The position numbers and the translations under genes were made by a program. Of a stretch of DNA of 64,000 nucleotides, positions 8,717 through 18,649 are shown in pieces. Source of the DNA: Bacillota bacterium (GTDB lineage: Bacteria; Bacillota; Clostridia; Lachnospirales; Lachnospiraceae); NCBI GenBank assembly GCA_023386815.1, contig JAEWIZ010000025.1:45772-109771 (forward strand), given 5' to 3'. Position 1 is the first letter of the stretch. Each line of letters starts with the position of its first letter. The notes beneath the pieces are model-generated. The model did no database searches. It was given only the letters and a program-made list of their open reading frames with translations, and had not been told where the DNA came from.

Positions 8717-9724
8717 GTGATTACAAATAAACTTGTTAGCTTAATAATACCCGTCTATCAGGCGGAAAAATATCTTTGGCACTGTGCAGAAAGTGTTATG
8801 AGTCAATCCTATAAGAATATTGAAATTATACTTGTAGACGATGGGTCCACCGATAAGAGCCCGGATATCTGCGATAATCTCGCTAAAATGGATGAAAGGG
8901 TAAAGGTGATACATCAGGAGAACGGGGGGATATCCAGCGCCAGGAATACGGGACTTCGCAATGCCAGCGGTGAGTATGTTAGCTTCCTGGATAGTGATGA
9001 TTTTTTGCATAAACATTTTATTAAATATCTTCTCTTTTTATGTATAAAGTATGAGGCGCAGTTAGCTGTCGGCAGCTTATATAATGGAAATGGTGGCGAC
9101 TTTGAGGGGATCTCCATGAAGGGAAATACCTCTGTTTATTCCGGGAAAGAAGCAATCTTAAGTCGGAGGGTAAAATCAGGGGTAGTAGGGAAGTTATACA
9201 AAAAGGAGCTCTTTGACGGACTTGTATTTCCGGTAAGTGACCATTTTAATTATGAGGATGAGGCAGTGATTTATAAGCTTTTAGATCGCTCTAAGCAGGT
9301 CGTCATTACAAAAAAACCTCTATATTATTATTTTCAAAATCCGATTAGTACTACTCGAAAGGAGAATCACTATAAGCCTACAGACTTTTATGAGGTTTTG
9401 CAGGAAAGAGCTCTCTACTTTTTGGATAAGGATAGGGAGTTATTTCAATATGCCTATGAATATCTATGTCTTAATCTGATGCTCTTTTACTTTACCTGTA
9501 AAAGAGATGAGGAAAATACCAATGACCTAGAGGAACTCTTAAGATTATATGAGGATGCATATTTTAAGGTATTGTATAACGAAGTAACACCCCTAAAGTA
9601 TAAGCTTATGTTCACGGCATTTTATCAGTTCCCGGAGACTTGTGCCCTCATCGCGAATAAAGCAGGGCTTCCGTTGAAAAAGCAGTATGAGATATTTAAG
9701 ATGAAAGAAAAGAGGCTAAGATGA
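8717..9724 (+). CDS. Glycosyltransferase family 2
   Basis: It starts with GTG at 8717 after GGAGGGAT. The N-terminal GT-A domain shows S-L-I-I-P-V-Y-Q-A-E-K-Y-L, V-D-D-G-S-T-D, G-G-I-S-S-A-R-N-T-G-L and the DXD-type motif S-D-D. The C-terminal third (to residue 335) is helical and variable, as usual in capsule GT2 enzymes. It overlaps the next gene by 4 bases. Sugar specificity is unknown. Confidence 0.92.
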   Translation: MITNKLVSLIIPVYQAEKYLWHCAESVMSQSYKNIEIILVDDGSTDKSPDICDNLAKMDERVKVIHQENGGISSARNTGLRNASGEYVSFLDSDDFLHKHFIKYLLFLCIKYEAQLAVGSLYNGNGGDFEGISMKGNTSVYSGKEAILSRRVKSGVVGKLYKKELFDGLVFPVSDHFNYEDEAVIYKLLDRSKQVVITKKPLYYYFQNPISTTRKENHYKPTDFYEVLQERALYFLDKDRELFQYAYEYLCLNLMLFYFTCKRDEENTNDLEELLRLYEDAYFKVLYNEVTPLKYKLMFTAFYQFPETCALIANKAGLPLKKQYEIFKMKEKRLR

Positions 9725-11031
9725 GGCTTTTGGTTCTTTCAGAAGAAGTGTGGAATGACAAAAGATATCCCAATAATGTAATGACTAATTGGTTGGAGGG
9801 ATTCGATGGTCAATTGGCCAATCTATATCTAGCCTCCGGACTACCGGATAATCCCTGCTGCAGCGAATATTTTCAGATCACAGATAAGATGGCTCTGGGT
9901 AATTTATTTAGACAGAATGGCGGGGGAAAGTGGTTTATCAGTAATGAGTTTGGCTCCTTCGAGGGTACCATTTCACCATCCTCCTCAGGAAAATACTCTG
10001 CCATTCAAAAAGGTATTAAACAAATATTTGGAGGAGTGCTTCGGCTGCTTCGTGATGCGGTCTGGCTTAGAACTAACTGGGAAAATAGTATGCTCGTTGA
10101 CTTCTTAAGAGAATTTCAACCAGATGCAATCTTGAGCCTGAGGTTTTCCTCTAGAAGGATGCTTTACATGGAACGCCTCCTTTATAAACTTACGGGTGTG
10201 CCTATCATTGCTTTTACCGGAGATGATGAATATTCTATGAAGCAGATAAATGCTTCCCCTTTCTATTGGCTCAGGAGGTTTCAAATTCGAGGTGATATTA
10301 GAAGAACTTCAGTACTTTACGGAAAATATTATACTTTATCGGAAAGGCAGGCAAAGGAATTCAATAAGATTCTTGGTGTAAATACTGGAGTTTTATACAA
10401 AGGCGGAGATTTTTCAAAACCTCTTGAGGCTAAGAAGATATCAAAGCCCATCCGGATTGTTTATGCAGGAAGGTTATATTGTAACCGGGACAAAACACTT
10501 CTCTCCTTAATTAAGGCATTAACAAAGATTAACCGGGAAGAGGTTCATATGACTCTGGAGATATATACAAGAGATATACCGGGATCAAGAAAGAGAAAAG
10601 CCTTCAATAATGGAAGGACTGTATTTTTAAAGGGATTTGTCTCAGCGGATGAGTTGAAAAAGATTTATAGCGAAGCAGACATTGCTCTTCATGTAGAGGG
10701 ATTTGATCTAAGGAACCGATTAAAAACCAGATATTCCTTTTCCACAAAGATCGTTGACTGCCTAGCATCTACCTGCGCGGTACTTGCAATAGGATCCTAT
10801 GAAAATGAGGGGATTCGATATCTAAAGAAGCACCGAGGGGCAATCTGTATTGGAAAAGTAGAAGAAATTCCTTCTGTACTGTCACATATCCTTAGTCACC
10901 CCGATAAAATAGAAGTATACAGAAGGTGCGCCTGGAGACTGGGAGTAAAAGCACATAGAAAGGAAAAAATTCAACAGAGTTTGTTTGAAGACATCTCATT
11001 CATAGTTGAGGATAAGAAGGTAAGACGTTGA
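9721..11031 (+). CDS. Glycosyltransferase, GT-B fold (GT4-like)
   Basis: This 436-residue protein overlaps the previous gene by ATGA. The C-terminal half has I-V-Y-A-G-R-L-Y, F-L-K-G-F-V-S-A-D-E-L-K-K-I-Y and a degenerate acceptor/donor region (H-V-E-G-F-D, then F-S-T-K-I-V-D-C-L-A). The N-terminal half is divergent, including an S-L-R-F-S-S segment and a T-G-D-D-E motif. Assignment to family 4 rests on the C-terminal Rossmann half. Confidence 0.78.
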   Translation: MRLLVLSEEVWNDKRYPNNVMTNWLEGFDGQLANLYLASGLPDNPCCSEYFQITDKMALGNLFRQNGGGKWFISNEFGSFEGTISPSSSGKYSAIQKGIKQIFGGVLRLLRDAVWLRTNWENSMLVDFLREFQPDAILSLRFSSRRMLYMERLLYKLTGVPIIAFTGDDEYSMKQINASPFYWLRRFQIRGDIRRTSVLYGKYYTLSERQAKEFNKILGVNTGVLYKGGDFSKPLEAKKISKPIRIVYAGRLYCNRDKTLLSLIKALTKINREEVHMTLEIYTRDIPGSRKRKAFNNGRTVFLKGFVSADELKKIYSEADIALHVEGFDLRNRLKTRYSFSTKIVDCLASTCAVLAIGSYENEGIRYLKKHRGAICIGKVEEIPSVLSHILSHPDKIEVYRRCAWRLGVKAHRKEKIQQSLFEDISFIVEDKKVRR

Positions 11032-11067
11032 GTTTGAGTGGCTATTATAAGGTTTAAGGGGGAAAGT

Positions 11068-12237
11068 ATGAAAATACTGATAACAGGCGCCAGCGGATTT
11101 CTGGGTAAAAATCTGATAGACGGTCTTAAGGCTCTAGATGGAGAAATGAATACCATATACCCCTATGATAAATCAAATACGCTGGCTGATTTAAAAAATT
11201 ATACAAAGGATTGTGATTTTGTCTACCATTTTGCTGCAGTGCATCGACCGGTCAGGGATGAAGAATTTCAGGAGGTAAATTATGAATTTTTCCAGACCCT
11301 GCTTGGACTTCTACGGGAAAATGGCAATAAGTGCCCTGTTTTATATACCTCCTCCGTACAGGCAACGCAGGATACTTTATATGCGAGAAGTAAGTGTATG
11401 GCAGAAGAGGCCTTGTGGGAGCACATTAGGATAAATGGAAGTAGAGGTATCATATATCGGCTAACAAATACCTTTGGCAAATGGGCGAAGCCCTACGCTT
11501 ATTCTGTGGTTGCGACTTTTTGCTATAATGTAGCAAGAAATAAAGTAATTGAGATTCATAATCCGGATACAAGAATGAATTTTTATTATATCGATGATGT
11601 GATTTCGGATTTTCTAATACATCTAAAGAAAGAAGTACCTCCTGGTGAGGATGGGTTTTATCGGCTACCGCAAGGATTGTGCTATCAGATATCTATTCAG
11701 GAGCTGGCGGATACGATCCAGGGCTTTCAAAAGGCAAGAGAAGAGTTATATATTCCCGATATGAACAATCCCTTTACTAAGAAACTTTACAGTACCTATT
11801 TGAGTTATTTACCCTCAGATATGCTGGTTCTTCCCATAAAGAGTCATAAGGATGCGAGGGGAAGTTTTACAGAGGTATTTAAGACGGATGACAGAGGGCA
11901 GTTTTCCCTGAATGTCACGAAACCTGGTATCGTAAAGGGTGGGCATTATCATAACTTAAAATGTGAACGTTTTTTTGTGATTTCTGGTGAGGCAAAGATT
12001 CAGATGAGAAAAATTTCTACCGGTGAAATTAGAGAATATTTGCTTTCCGGTGAAGTGGCTCAGGTGATTGAGATACCTCCAGGGTATACTCATAACTTGA
12101 TTAATATTGGAGATACGGATCTATATACCTTAATTTGGGCAAATGAAGTATTTGACAAAATATATCCGGATACCTACCCCTGCTCCATTACCCCAATTAG
12201 AGCAGATGATTGTGCGAATGAGAAAGGTGGTAATTAG
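11068..12237 (+). CDS. capF: CapF-like bifunctional reductase/epimerase (UDP-FucNAc pathway)
   Basis: ATG 11068 (GGGGGAAAGT upstream) is preferred over in-frame codons 30 bases earlier. This 389-residue protein fuses an SDR domain to a cupin. The SDR part has G-A-S-G-F-L-G-K-N and the Y-A-R-S-K pair. The cupin part (about 250-370) has K-G-G-H-Y-H-N-L-K and I-P-P-G-Y-T-H-N-L. That is the architecture of CapF/WbjC/FnlB, which epimerises and reduces the 4-keto sugar made by CapE on the way to UDP-L-FucNAc. CapE and CapG partners are not in the window. Confidence 0.9.
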   Translation: MKILITGASGFLGKNLIDGLKALDGEMNTIYPYDKSNTLADLKNYTKDCDFVYHFAAVHRPVRDEEFQEVNYEFFQTLLGLLRENGNKCPVLYTSSVQATQDTLYARSKCMAEEALWEHIRINGSRGIIYRLTNTFGKWAKPYAYSVVATFCYNVARNKVIEIHNPDTRMNFYYIDDVISDFLIHLKKEVPPGEDGFYRLPQGLCYQISIQELADTIQGFQKAREELYIPDMNNPFTKKLYSTYLSYLPSDMLVLPIKSHKDARGSFTEVFKTDDRGQFSLNVTKPGIVKGGHYHNLKCERFFVISGEAKIQMRKISTGEIREYLLSGEVAQVIEIPPGYTHNLINIGDTDLYTLIWANEVFDKIYPDTYPCSITPIRADDCANEKGGN

Positions 12238-12243
12238 CTGATC

Positions 12244-13518
12244 ATGAAGATTCTTCTGATTAATGAAGTTTACGGTATATTAAGTACCGGCAGGACTGTA
12301 AAGGAGCTGCAGATCTATTTAAAAGAACAAGGGCATACCTGCATTGTTGCATATGCATATAAAAAGCAGACTGCTATGAAGATGGATCAGGAACGACAAG
12401 AGCTAAAGGATTACTATGTGATTGGATCTGCTTTTGATAGAAAGTTACATGCATTGTGTTCCAGAATCTTTGGTCTTCAAGGATATTTCTCTACCGGTTC
12501 CACGAAGAAGCTGATTCGTTATATCAGTGATCAAAAACCCGACGTTGTTCAGCTTGGAAATGTCCATGGTAATTATCTGAATTTGAACCTTCTTCTAAAA
12601 TATCTCGCAAGGCAGGATATTGCTGTTACAATAGTGCTTCATGACTGCTGGTTCTATACCGGGAGATGTACACATTATACAGCAAATGAGTGCTATCAAT
12701 GGCATGAGGGCTGTATGAGATGCCCCAATAATAAAAACACACCGACCACCTGGTTCTTTGATCGAAGCAAGAAGATGTGGAAGGATAAAAAGAAGTATTT
12801 TAAGGAGATAAAAAGACTCGCAGTTATAGGTGTTTCGGATTGGATTACAAATGAGGCTAGAGCCTCCTTCTTAAAGGACGCTATAATGATCAAGAGGATA
12901 TACAATGGAATTAATATTGAGGTATTCAAACCAATGGATACGGGTGAACTACGAAAAGAGTTGGGTTTAGAAGATAAGTTTATTATTATTTCAGTAGCTT
13001 CTATCTGGGGTAATGCGAAAGGGTTGAAGAGTTTCGTTCAACTAGCGAATCATCTACAAAAGCAGTATAGAAAAAGTATTCTAAAAGGGAAGCAAGAGAA
13101 GGAGAGCGTTATCCTGTTGATAGGAAGTATGAATACTGAAATTGATCTACCTGGTAATGTAAGAATCGTACCGGCTACTGATAGTACCTCAGTATTAGCA
13201 GGATTATATAATGTGGGGGATGTATATGTCTCACTCTCAAGAGAAGAATCCTTTGGTAAAACAGTGGCAGAGGCTTTAGCATGTGGGACTCCAGCCATAG
13301 CCTTTCAATCGACAGCTTTACCGGAACTAATTGGTGAGGGATGCGGACATCTGGTTACGAACTATAGCTTGAACGGAGTTTATGAGTGCCTCTGTGAGGT
13401 TAGAGATAAGGGAAAGGTTTTTTATTCAGATCGTTGTGTTAGTTACGCAAGAGAGCATTTTTCAAAGGAGCACTTTGGTCAGGAATATTGCAGTACCTTT
13501 GAAAACCTACTTTCCTGA
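12244..13518 (+). CDS. Glycosyltransferase family 4
   Basis: ATG 12244 is 6 bases after the CapF stop. The 424-residue protein has the opening I-L-L-I-N-E-V-Y and an acceptor-side H-D-C-W-F-Y-T-G-R-C segment. It also has four Cys in a C-x7-C-x6-C-x2-C arrangement, then the nucleotide-sugar half with V-A-S-I-W-G-N-A-K-G and S-R-E-E-S-F-G-K-T-V-A-E-A-L-A-C-G-T-P. The H-D-C-W...G-R-C-T form is typical of WcaC-like colanic-acid transferases. Confidence 0.92.
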   Translation: MKILLINEVYGILSTGRTVKELQIYLKEQGHTCIVAYAYKKQTAMKMDQERQELKDYYVIGSAFDRKLHALCSRIFGLQGYFSTGSTKKLIRYISDQKPDVVQLGNVHGNYLNLNLLLKYLARQDIAVTIVLHDCWFYTGRCTHYTANECYQWHEGCMRCPNNKNTPTTWFFDRSKKMWKDKKKYFKEIKRLAVIGVSDWITNEARASFLKDAIMIKRIYNGINIEVFKPMDTGELRKELGLEDKFIIISVASIWGNAKGLKSFVQLANHLQKQYRKSILKGKQEKESVILLIGSMNTEIDLPGNVRIVPATDSTSVLAGLYNVGDVYVSLSREESFGKTVAEALACGTPAIAFQSTALPELIGEGCGHLVTNYSLNGVYECLCEVRDKGKVFYSDRCVSYAREHFSKEHFGQEYCSTFENLLS

Positions 13519-13648
13519 GCTTACTATATAACTTAATACCGTTAAAACGGCTGATGAGGGAAAGTGTGAAAATAAGGTGCAAAATTCACACTCAAATTTG
13601 TGCCTGCGGCTCAAAGTTAGCAGGATTGAGAAAGGCATGGTTATTTGA

Positions 13649-14719
13649 ATGATTGTATACGGTTTACTATTAATACTTCTCGCTGCTACAGCATTGATGC
13701 AAACCAATAAAATAGAGGATAATGCCGGATATAGAACAGGAAAGAGAAATAATATTGTACTGTTTCTTTCCTGTTTCTCTATTTATGTGCTTATGGTTTT
13801 GAAGGCGCCTATTTCCGGGGATTACAGCAGATATGCAATTAATTTCCTGGATTCTGTAAATAAGACCATACAATTTTACTGGGATCGTAATTTTGATCCG
13901 GGTTTTTATATTCTGACTAAAATAATTGGAGAAATTCACTTTAGTACGGTATTTTATTTTGCCGTAACCTCAGCAATTATATGCCTCAGTTTATTTTTCT
14001 TCATAAAGCGTTACGCCAGCAATAAAAGCTATGCATTGTATTTCTATTATACTATTGGTCTTTTTGCATTCTCATTGGCAGGGCTACGTCAAGCCTTGGC
14101 AATGTCGATATGCCTTTTTGCCTATGAAGCAGCAAGACGACGAAAAATTATACCCTTTTTAATCTTAGTGGGTGCAGCCTATTTACAGCATAAATCGGCT
14201 CTATTCTTTCTACCTGTTTTTTTTGTTGGATGGGTTCCTTGGAAGGCAAAGTACCATCTTATCATTCTCTCCACGTTTGGGATCGTGGGGCTATTTTTTC
14301 ATGAGATCTATACCATGGTAACGGAGTGGATGGATTATAACTATGCAATTGAAAGCACAGGGAATGGAGGAATATTCCTAATTATTCTATTGATTATAGG
14401 GTTTTTGGGAGTTGTCTATAGAAAAAAACTGATGGAGACAAATCAAGATAGTCTGTTCTTTTTAAATATGCATTTTGTAGTAATTTTGTTATGGATATTT
14501 CGCATGTTTACTAGAACAGCAGAAAGACCAACATTTTATTATCTGTATGCCAGTGTGATATTATTGGATCGTATTCTTTCCTTAAAACTGGAAGGAGAAG
14601 CGGAAGAGAGAACGAAAAGATTTCTGATACTATCATCAATTATATTTTTCGGGCTCTTCTTCCTTTATCGTACCTTAAGAGACAGAAATTTAGTGCCCTA
14701 TCTTTGGATATTTAATTAA
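13649..14719 (+). CDS. EpsG-family O-antigen/exopolysaccharide polymerase (Wzy)
   Basis: This 356-residue polytopic membrane protein has about ten hydrophobic segments. The EpsG-type signature is visible: D-Y-S-R-Y-A-I-N-F, F-D-P-G-F-Y-I-L, the L-A-G-L-R-Q-A-L-A-M-S-I helix, and L-Q-H-K-S-A-L-F-F-L-P. Such proteins polymerise lipid-linked repeat units on the outer face of the membrane. Presence together with a flippase supports a Wzx/Wzy pathway. Confidence 0.9.
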   Translation: MIVYGLLLILLAATALMQTNKIEDNAGYRTGKRNNIVLFLSCFSIYVLMVLKAPISGDYSRYAINFLDSVNKTIQFYWDRNFDPGFYILTKIIGEIHFSTVFYFAVTSAIICLSLFFFIKRYASNKSYALYFYYTIGLFAFSLAGLRQALAMSICLFAYEAARRRKIIPFLILVGAAYLQHKSALFFLPVFFVGWVPWKAKYHLIILSTFGIVGLFFHEIYTMVTEWMDYNYAIESTGNGGIFLIILLIIGFLGVVYRKKLMETNQDSLFFLNMHFVVILLWIFRMFTRTAERPTFYYLYASVILLDRILSLKLEGEAEERTKRFLILSSIIFFGLFFLYRTLRDRNLVPYLWIFN

Positions 14720-14764
14720 TTTTTCGTAGGCTTTGTGCTGCTAGCAAAGGAGTGAAAGGTAATT

Positions 14765-15766
14765 ATGAATGAGGCTAACATTGACATTGCTGTATTATTA
14801 ATATTTTTTGCCAGACCGGAACAGTTTCAGAGGGTATTTGAGGTTGTAAGGGAGGCTAGACCCTCTAAACTCTATTTATACCAGGATGGTCCCAGAAAAA
14901 ATAGATCTGACGATATGGCAGGTATTTTAAAATGCCGAGCAATTGTAAACGATATCGATTGGAACTGTGAGATACATACCTATTTCCAAAGGGAGAATGT
15001 CGGTTGTGATCCATCAGAATATATCGCTCAGAAATGGATGTTCCAGACGGAGACAGCAGGAATTGTGCTAGAGGACGATGACGTGCCTTCCCTCTGCTTT
15101 TTCCCTTTCTGCAAAGAACTATTGGAGAAGTACAAGGATGACGAAAGAATTAATATGATATGCGGCATGAACAATACTGGGGTATGTGAATATACCCCTT
15201 ATGATTATTTATTTACTAATTCTGGTTCAATCTGTGGTTGGGCATCCTGGAAGAGAGTAGTGGATACCTGGGACGGGGAGTATGGAATACTGAAAGACTC
15301 TTTTAACCTGGTACAGTTAAAAGCTTATATTGATACATTTTCAAGTGGAGGGCATCATATCAGTAACATAAAGCGCCATTATTATTCGGGAAAAGCTTAT
15401 TATGAATCCATCCTTAGCACAAGCATGCACCTGAACCACAGGCTGAATATCGTTCCTTCTAAAAACATGATATCCAATATCGGTATTACAGCAAATGCTA
15501 CCCATTCTGTTTCTGATATTCGAATGCTACCGAAGGGAATTCAGAGAATTTTTCATATGCAAACCTACGAACTTGAGTTTCCCCTGAAGCATCCTCCTTA
15601 TGTTATTGAAGATATAGAATTTAGGAATAGAATTGATCGGATTATGGGAAAGGGGCATCCACTGGTGCGATATTACAGAAGATTTGCCAGCTTGTGCTTA
15701 CGCTTAAAATACAAGGATTACAAAGGACTGAAAAAAAGTTTGCTGCGTTTGTTTAAGAGAAGCTGA
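14765..15766 (+). CDS. Glycosyltransferase, GT-A (GNT-I-like)
   Basis: This 333-residue soluble protein starts with a GT-A-like strand (I-A-V-L-L-I-F-F-A-R-P-E-Q-F). It has Y-Q-D-G-P-R and the metal-binding acidic motif L-E-D-D-D-V-P-S, followed by C-G-W-A-S-W-K-R-V, which recurs in this group of bacterial transferases. AAAGGAG lies upstream. Donor sugar unknown. Confidence 0.8.
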   Translation: MNEANIDIAVLLIFFARPEQFQRVFEVVREARPSKLYLYQDGPRKNRSDDMAGILKCRAIVNDIDWNCEIHTYFQRENVGCDPSEYIAQKWMFQTETAGIVLEDDDVPSLCFFPFCKELLEKYKDDERINMICGMNNTGVCEYTPYDYLFTNSGSICGWASWKRVVDTWDGEYGILKDSFNLVQLKAYIDTFSSGGHHISNIKRHYYSGKAYYESILSTSMHLNHRLNIVPSKNMISNIGITANATHSVSDIRMLPKGIQRIFHMQTYELEFPLKHPPYVIEDIEFRNRIDRIMGKGHPLVRYYRRFASLCLRLKYKDYKGLKKSLLRLFKRS

Positions 15767-15836
15767 TTTCTTGAAACTAGCTTCTTCACGGGTAATAAAA
15801 TCATAAATTGGATGAAAGAAAGCAGTGGTTTAGATT

Positions 15837-17378
15837 ATGAGTGATATGAGAGAAGCGGAAAGCGCCAGACAAATTAAAATAGGCGCCTTATTAGGATATA
15901 TCACCATAGGGATAAATCTGATGGCAGGACTCATCTATACACCCTGGATGATAAGAAGTCTGGGACAGGATAACTACGGTCTTTATACTCTTTCAGTCTC
16001 TCTGATCGGAATCCTTGTGATGGATTTTGGTCTTGGAGCTGCGGTTACCAGGTTTCTGTCTCTATATAACTCGAAAGATGATGAAGCAGCTGTGAATAAT
16101 CTTCTGGGCATTATTTATAAGCTTTTCATTCTCTTAGATATTTTAATCGTTATTGTTCTGACTGTGGTATATTTTTATATCGGTAATATTTATCAGGAAC
16201 TATCCCCAGTGGAAATAGAGAAATTGAAGGTTATATTTATTATATCCTCAATCTTTAGTATCTTAACTTTTCCTTTTGGAACTTTAAACGGAATCCTGAC
16301 TGCCTATGAGAAATTTACACAGCTAAAAGCCTCAGATCTAATTTATAAATTACTAAATATGGGGTGTATCATTGTAGCCTTAAGCCTGGGTTATGGCTTG
16401 TACACCCTTGTTCTTATTAATGCGATAACAGGAACGATCAATATCTTAATCAAGCTTTATCTTGTAAAAAAAACAACTCTGATTAAGGTCAACTTCCGCT
16501 ATAAGGGAGGAAAAAAGAATGTAGAGATATTTAGGTTCTCTCTATGGTCTACTGTTATTAATATTGCCCAACGATTTATATATAACATCATACCCAGCAT
16601 ATTAGGAATCTATTGCGGTGCCATTAGCATCTCAGTGTTCAGTGCTTCCGCAACCATAGAAGGAATTGTATTTACCTTTGCAGCTGCTATAAACGGTCTG
16701 TTCCTTCCCAGGGTATCCCGAATGATAGGAAAGGAAGACAGGGATGAAAGCTTGCTGATGTTGATGATTAAGGTGGGACGGATTCAACTTTTTCTAATAG
16801 GGCTCATCTATATTGGTTTTTTAGCCATAGGCAGAGAATTTATTGCATTATGGCTGGGGGATGGATTTCAAAGAGCCTACATTTGTATTCTTTTACTGAT
16901 CTTGCCAAGTATTTTTGAGCTTCCACAGCATATTGCCAGTCTTACAGTAATAGCGGAAGGAAAGGTAAAGCTTCAATCGGGAGTATATAGCTTAATGGCT
17001 GTAATTAATATCCTCTTATCCATATTGTTAACCAAGCAGTTCCAGGAGGTAGGAGCGGCTGTATCTGTTTGCTGTGCCTATCTATTTCGAACAGCTGCGA
17101 TGAATATAATTTATCATCGTAAGCTGAAATTAAATGTATTTCGTTTCTTCCGGGAGTGCTTTATAAAAATGGGCGGTTGTCTTCTCTTGTCCCTCCTTGC
17201 GGCGATTATAATTACCATGTTACCAGGAGGAAGTCTTCTAATATTTATGGCAAAGGGTTTGGCTATTGTCTTTATCTATCTGGGGCTATTCTGGAATTTT
17301 GGATTAAATAATTATGAAAAAGAGTTATTTTTGTCAATGTTTCATAAGGTAATGGCTCTTTTAAAAATTAAAGATTAA
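15837..17378 (+). CDS. Wzx-type oligosaccharide flippase
   Basis: This 513-residue protein has 12-14 hydrophobic helices and the MATE/PST-superfamily opening (Q-I-K-I-G-A-L-L-G-Y, then Y-T-P-W-M-I-R-S-L-G-Q-D-N-Y-G-L-Y). That matches polysaccharide exporters that flip undecaprenyl-linked repeat units. With the EpsG-like polymerase it completes the export machinery. It ends 37 bases before the next gene's putative start. Confidence 0.93.
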   Translation: MSDMREAESARQIKIGALLGYITIGINLMAGLIYTPWMIRSLGQDNYGLYTLSVSLIGILVMDFGLGAAVTRFLSLYNSKDDEAAVNNLLGIIYKLFILLDILIVIVLTVVYFYIGNIYQELSPVEIEKLKVIFIISSIFSILTFPFGTLNGILTAYEKFTQLKASDLIYKLLNMGCIIVALSLGYGLYTLVLINAITGTINILIKLYLVKKTTLIKVNFRYKGGKKNVEIFRFSLWSTVINIAQRFIYNIIPSILGIYCGAISISVFSASATIEGIVFTFAAAINGLFLPRVSRMIGKEDRDESLLMLMIKVGRIQLFLIGLIYIGFLAIGREFIALWLGDGFQRAYICILLLILPSIFELPQHIASLTVIAEGKVKLQSGVYSLMAVINILLSILLTKQFQEVGAAVSVCCAYLFRTAAMNIIYHRKLKLNVFRFFRECFIKMGGCLLLSLLAAIIITMLPGGSLLIFMAKGLAIVFIYLGLFWNFGLNNYEKELFLSMFHKVMALLKIKD

Positions 17379-17414
17379 TATTCTGTTGAAATCTATTGTT
17401 AGGGGGAATGACAT

Positions 17415-18374
17415 ATAAAAACGAAATTAGCAATAATTATACTGCATTATAAAAATTATCAGGAAACCATAGACTGTGTTAAAAGTGCCTTACAGCAGAA
17501 GGGGAATGGATATGAAATTGTGGTAGTGGACAATGGATCAAACGATGGTTCCTATGAAATTCTAAAGAAATTTTTTAGGAAGGAACCTCATGTTTCCGTG
17601 AAGAAATTAAAGAAAAATCTTGGCTTTGCAAAAGGGAATAATGCGGGCATTCGCTTTGCCAGAACTCAATTGGGTGCAGAGAACTGCTTCGTTTGCAATA
17701 GTGATGTAATTTTTGAAGCAACTCTTTTTGATGAATTATTAGCTGTGAAAGAATCAGGGATTGGAGTGATATCTCCTACGGTATATGATGTAGAACTCAA
17801 TCCTCAGCCTCTTTCCGTAAACACGAGTACCCCGTACTTGGTAATTGCCTTTACCTGGTTATATGTTCTTTACAAAAGTATTCCAGATTGCTTCTTACGA
17901 GAGTATTTGGTGTTCCTGCAACTTTACTTTTTTAAACCTGCTATCAAATTATTTAAAGGGTTCTATAAACTTTATTCGCTTATTATGGCGAAAATATGTG
18001 TTTTAACAAAGATTGGAGAGAAGCATTCGAAAGTTTCTGGTTCCAAAGGGAATTTCAAAAAATCAGCGAATCTTTATCAAATTCAGGGCTGTGCTTTTTT
18101 ACTAACAAAGGAATATTTTCAGTTTTATCATCAATTGTATCCTAAAACTTTTCTATATGGTGAAGAGTTGAACTTGTCGATTTATTTAAAGAAGGCAGGA
18201 CTTAGGGGAATTGTAGCTGATACCTCACCAGTGATTCATAAGGGAAAGCAGTCCTCAAAAGGGCTGAGCGACACAGATGGAGAGAGAAAGGTGTTAGCCC
18301 TTACAAGACGTAGCCTTCTTCGATCTCTCCCCCTTCTATTCTTAAGCTATAGTAATATTAAAAAGCTTTATTAG
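17415..18374 (+). CDS. Glycosyltransferase family 2 with apparent ATA start
   Basis: The family's N-terminus (K-L-A-I-I-I-L-H-Y-K-N-Y) is present in frame upstream of the first GTG at 17520, which would cut through the GT-A core. Going back, the frame reads AAA ACG AAA from 17418, then ATA at 17415, then CAT and a TGA stop at 17409-17411. AGGGGG at 17401-17406 is ideally spaced for the ATA. No ATG, GTG or TTG exists in that interval. The 319-residue protein carries V-V-V-D-N-G-S-N-D-G-S, G-F-A-K-G-N-N-A-G-I and a C-terminal G-E-E-L-N-L-S region. Either it uses AUA or the start was mutated. Confidence 0.82.
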   Translation: MKTKLAIIILHYKNYQETIDCVKSALQQKGNGYEIVVVDNGSNDGSYEILKKFFRKEPHVSVKKLKKNLGFAKGNNAGIRFARTQLGAENCFVCNSDVIFEATLFDELLAVKESGIGVISPTVYDVELNPQPLSVNTSTPYLVIAFTWLYVLYKSIPDCFLREYLVFLQLYFFKPAIKLFKGFYKLYSLIMAKICVLTKIGEKHSKVSGSKGNFKKSANLYQIQGCAFLLTKEYFQFYHQLYPKTFLYGEELNLSIYLKKAGLRGIVADTSPVIHKGKQSSKGLSDTDGERKVLALTRRSLLRSLPLLFLSYSNIKKLY

Positions 18375-18497
18375 AAATGGCTCGTAGTAATATGTTGTAC
18401 AAATCAAGAATAAGAGAATATAGATATATCAAAATGACTTGAAATATGAAAGGGTCTATGTTAAAATAAATTACAAAATTTTGGAAGGAGTGAGGGT

Positions 18498-18614
18498 ATG
18501 ATAATAAAATTAAATAATACTTTTATAGCTGTTAATTATCATATTAAACTGCTTCTATTTAAGAACTTCGTAAATAATATTGGCATCCAGACATATAAGG
18601 CAATTGTTTTGTAA
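18498..18614 (+). CDS. Short peptide ORF of unknown function
   Basis: A 38-codon ORF begins at ATG 18498 behind a strong AAGGAG site 8-9 bases upstream and ends at TAA 18612-18614. The peptide is basic and hydrophobic, with no Cys and no clear signal peptide. A strong terminator follows 36 bases later, so it could be a small monocistronic unit. It could also be a chance ORF in the 417-base gap between the polysaccharide locus and the GNAT gene. Confidence 0.4.
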   Translation: MIIKLNNTFIAVNYHIKLLLFKNFVNNIGIQTYKAIVL

Positions 18615-18649
18615 TAGCTTAGTATCGTTAATTTTTTGCAATATTTTTT

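Noticed and set aside
13519..13648. Possible hairpin GGTGCAAA/TTTGTGCC before the polymerase gene
   Set aside because: Wobble-rich and without a T run; not a convincing terminator.
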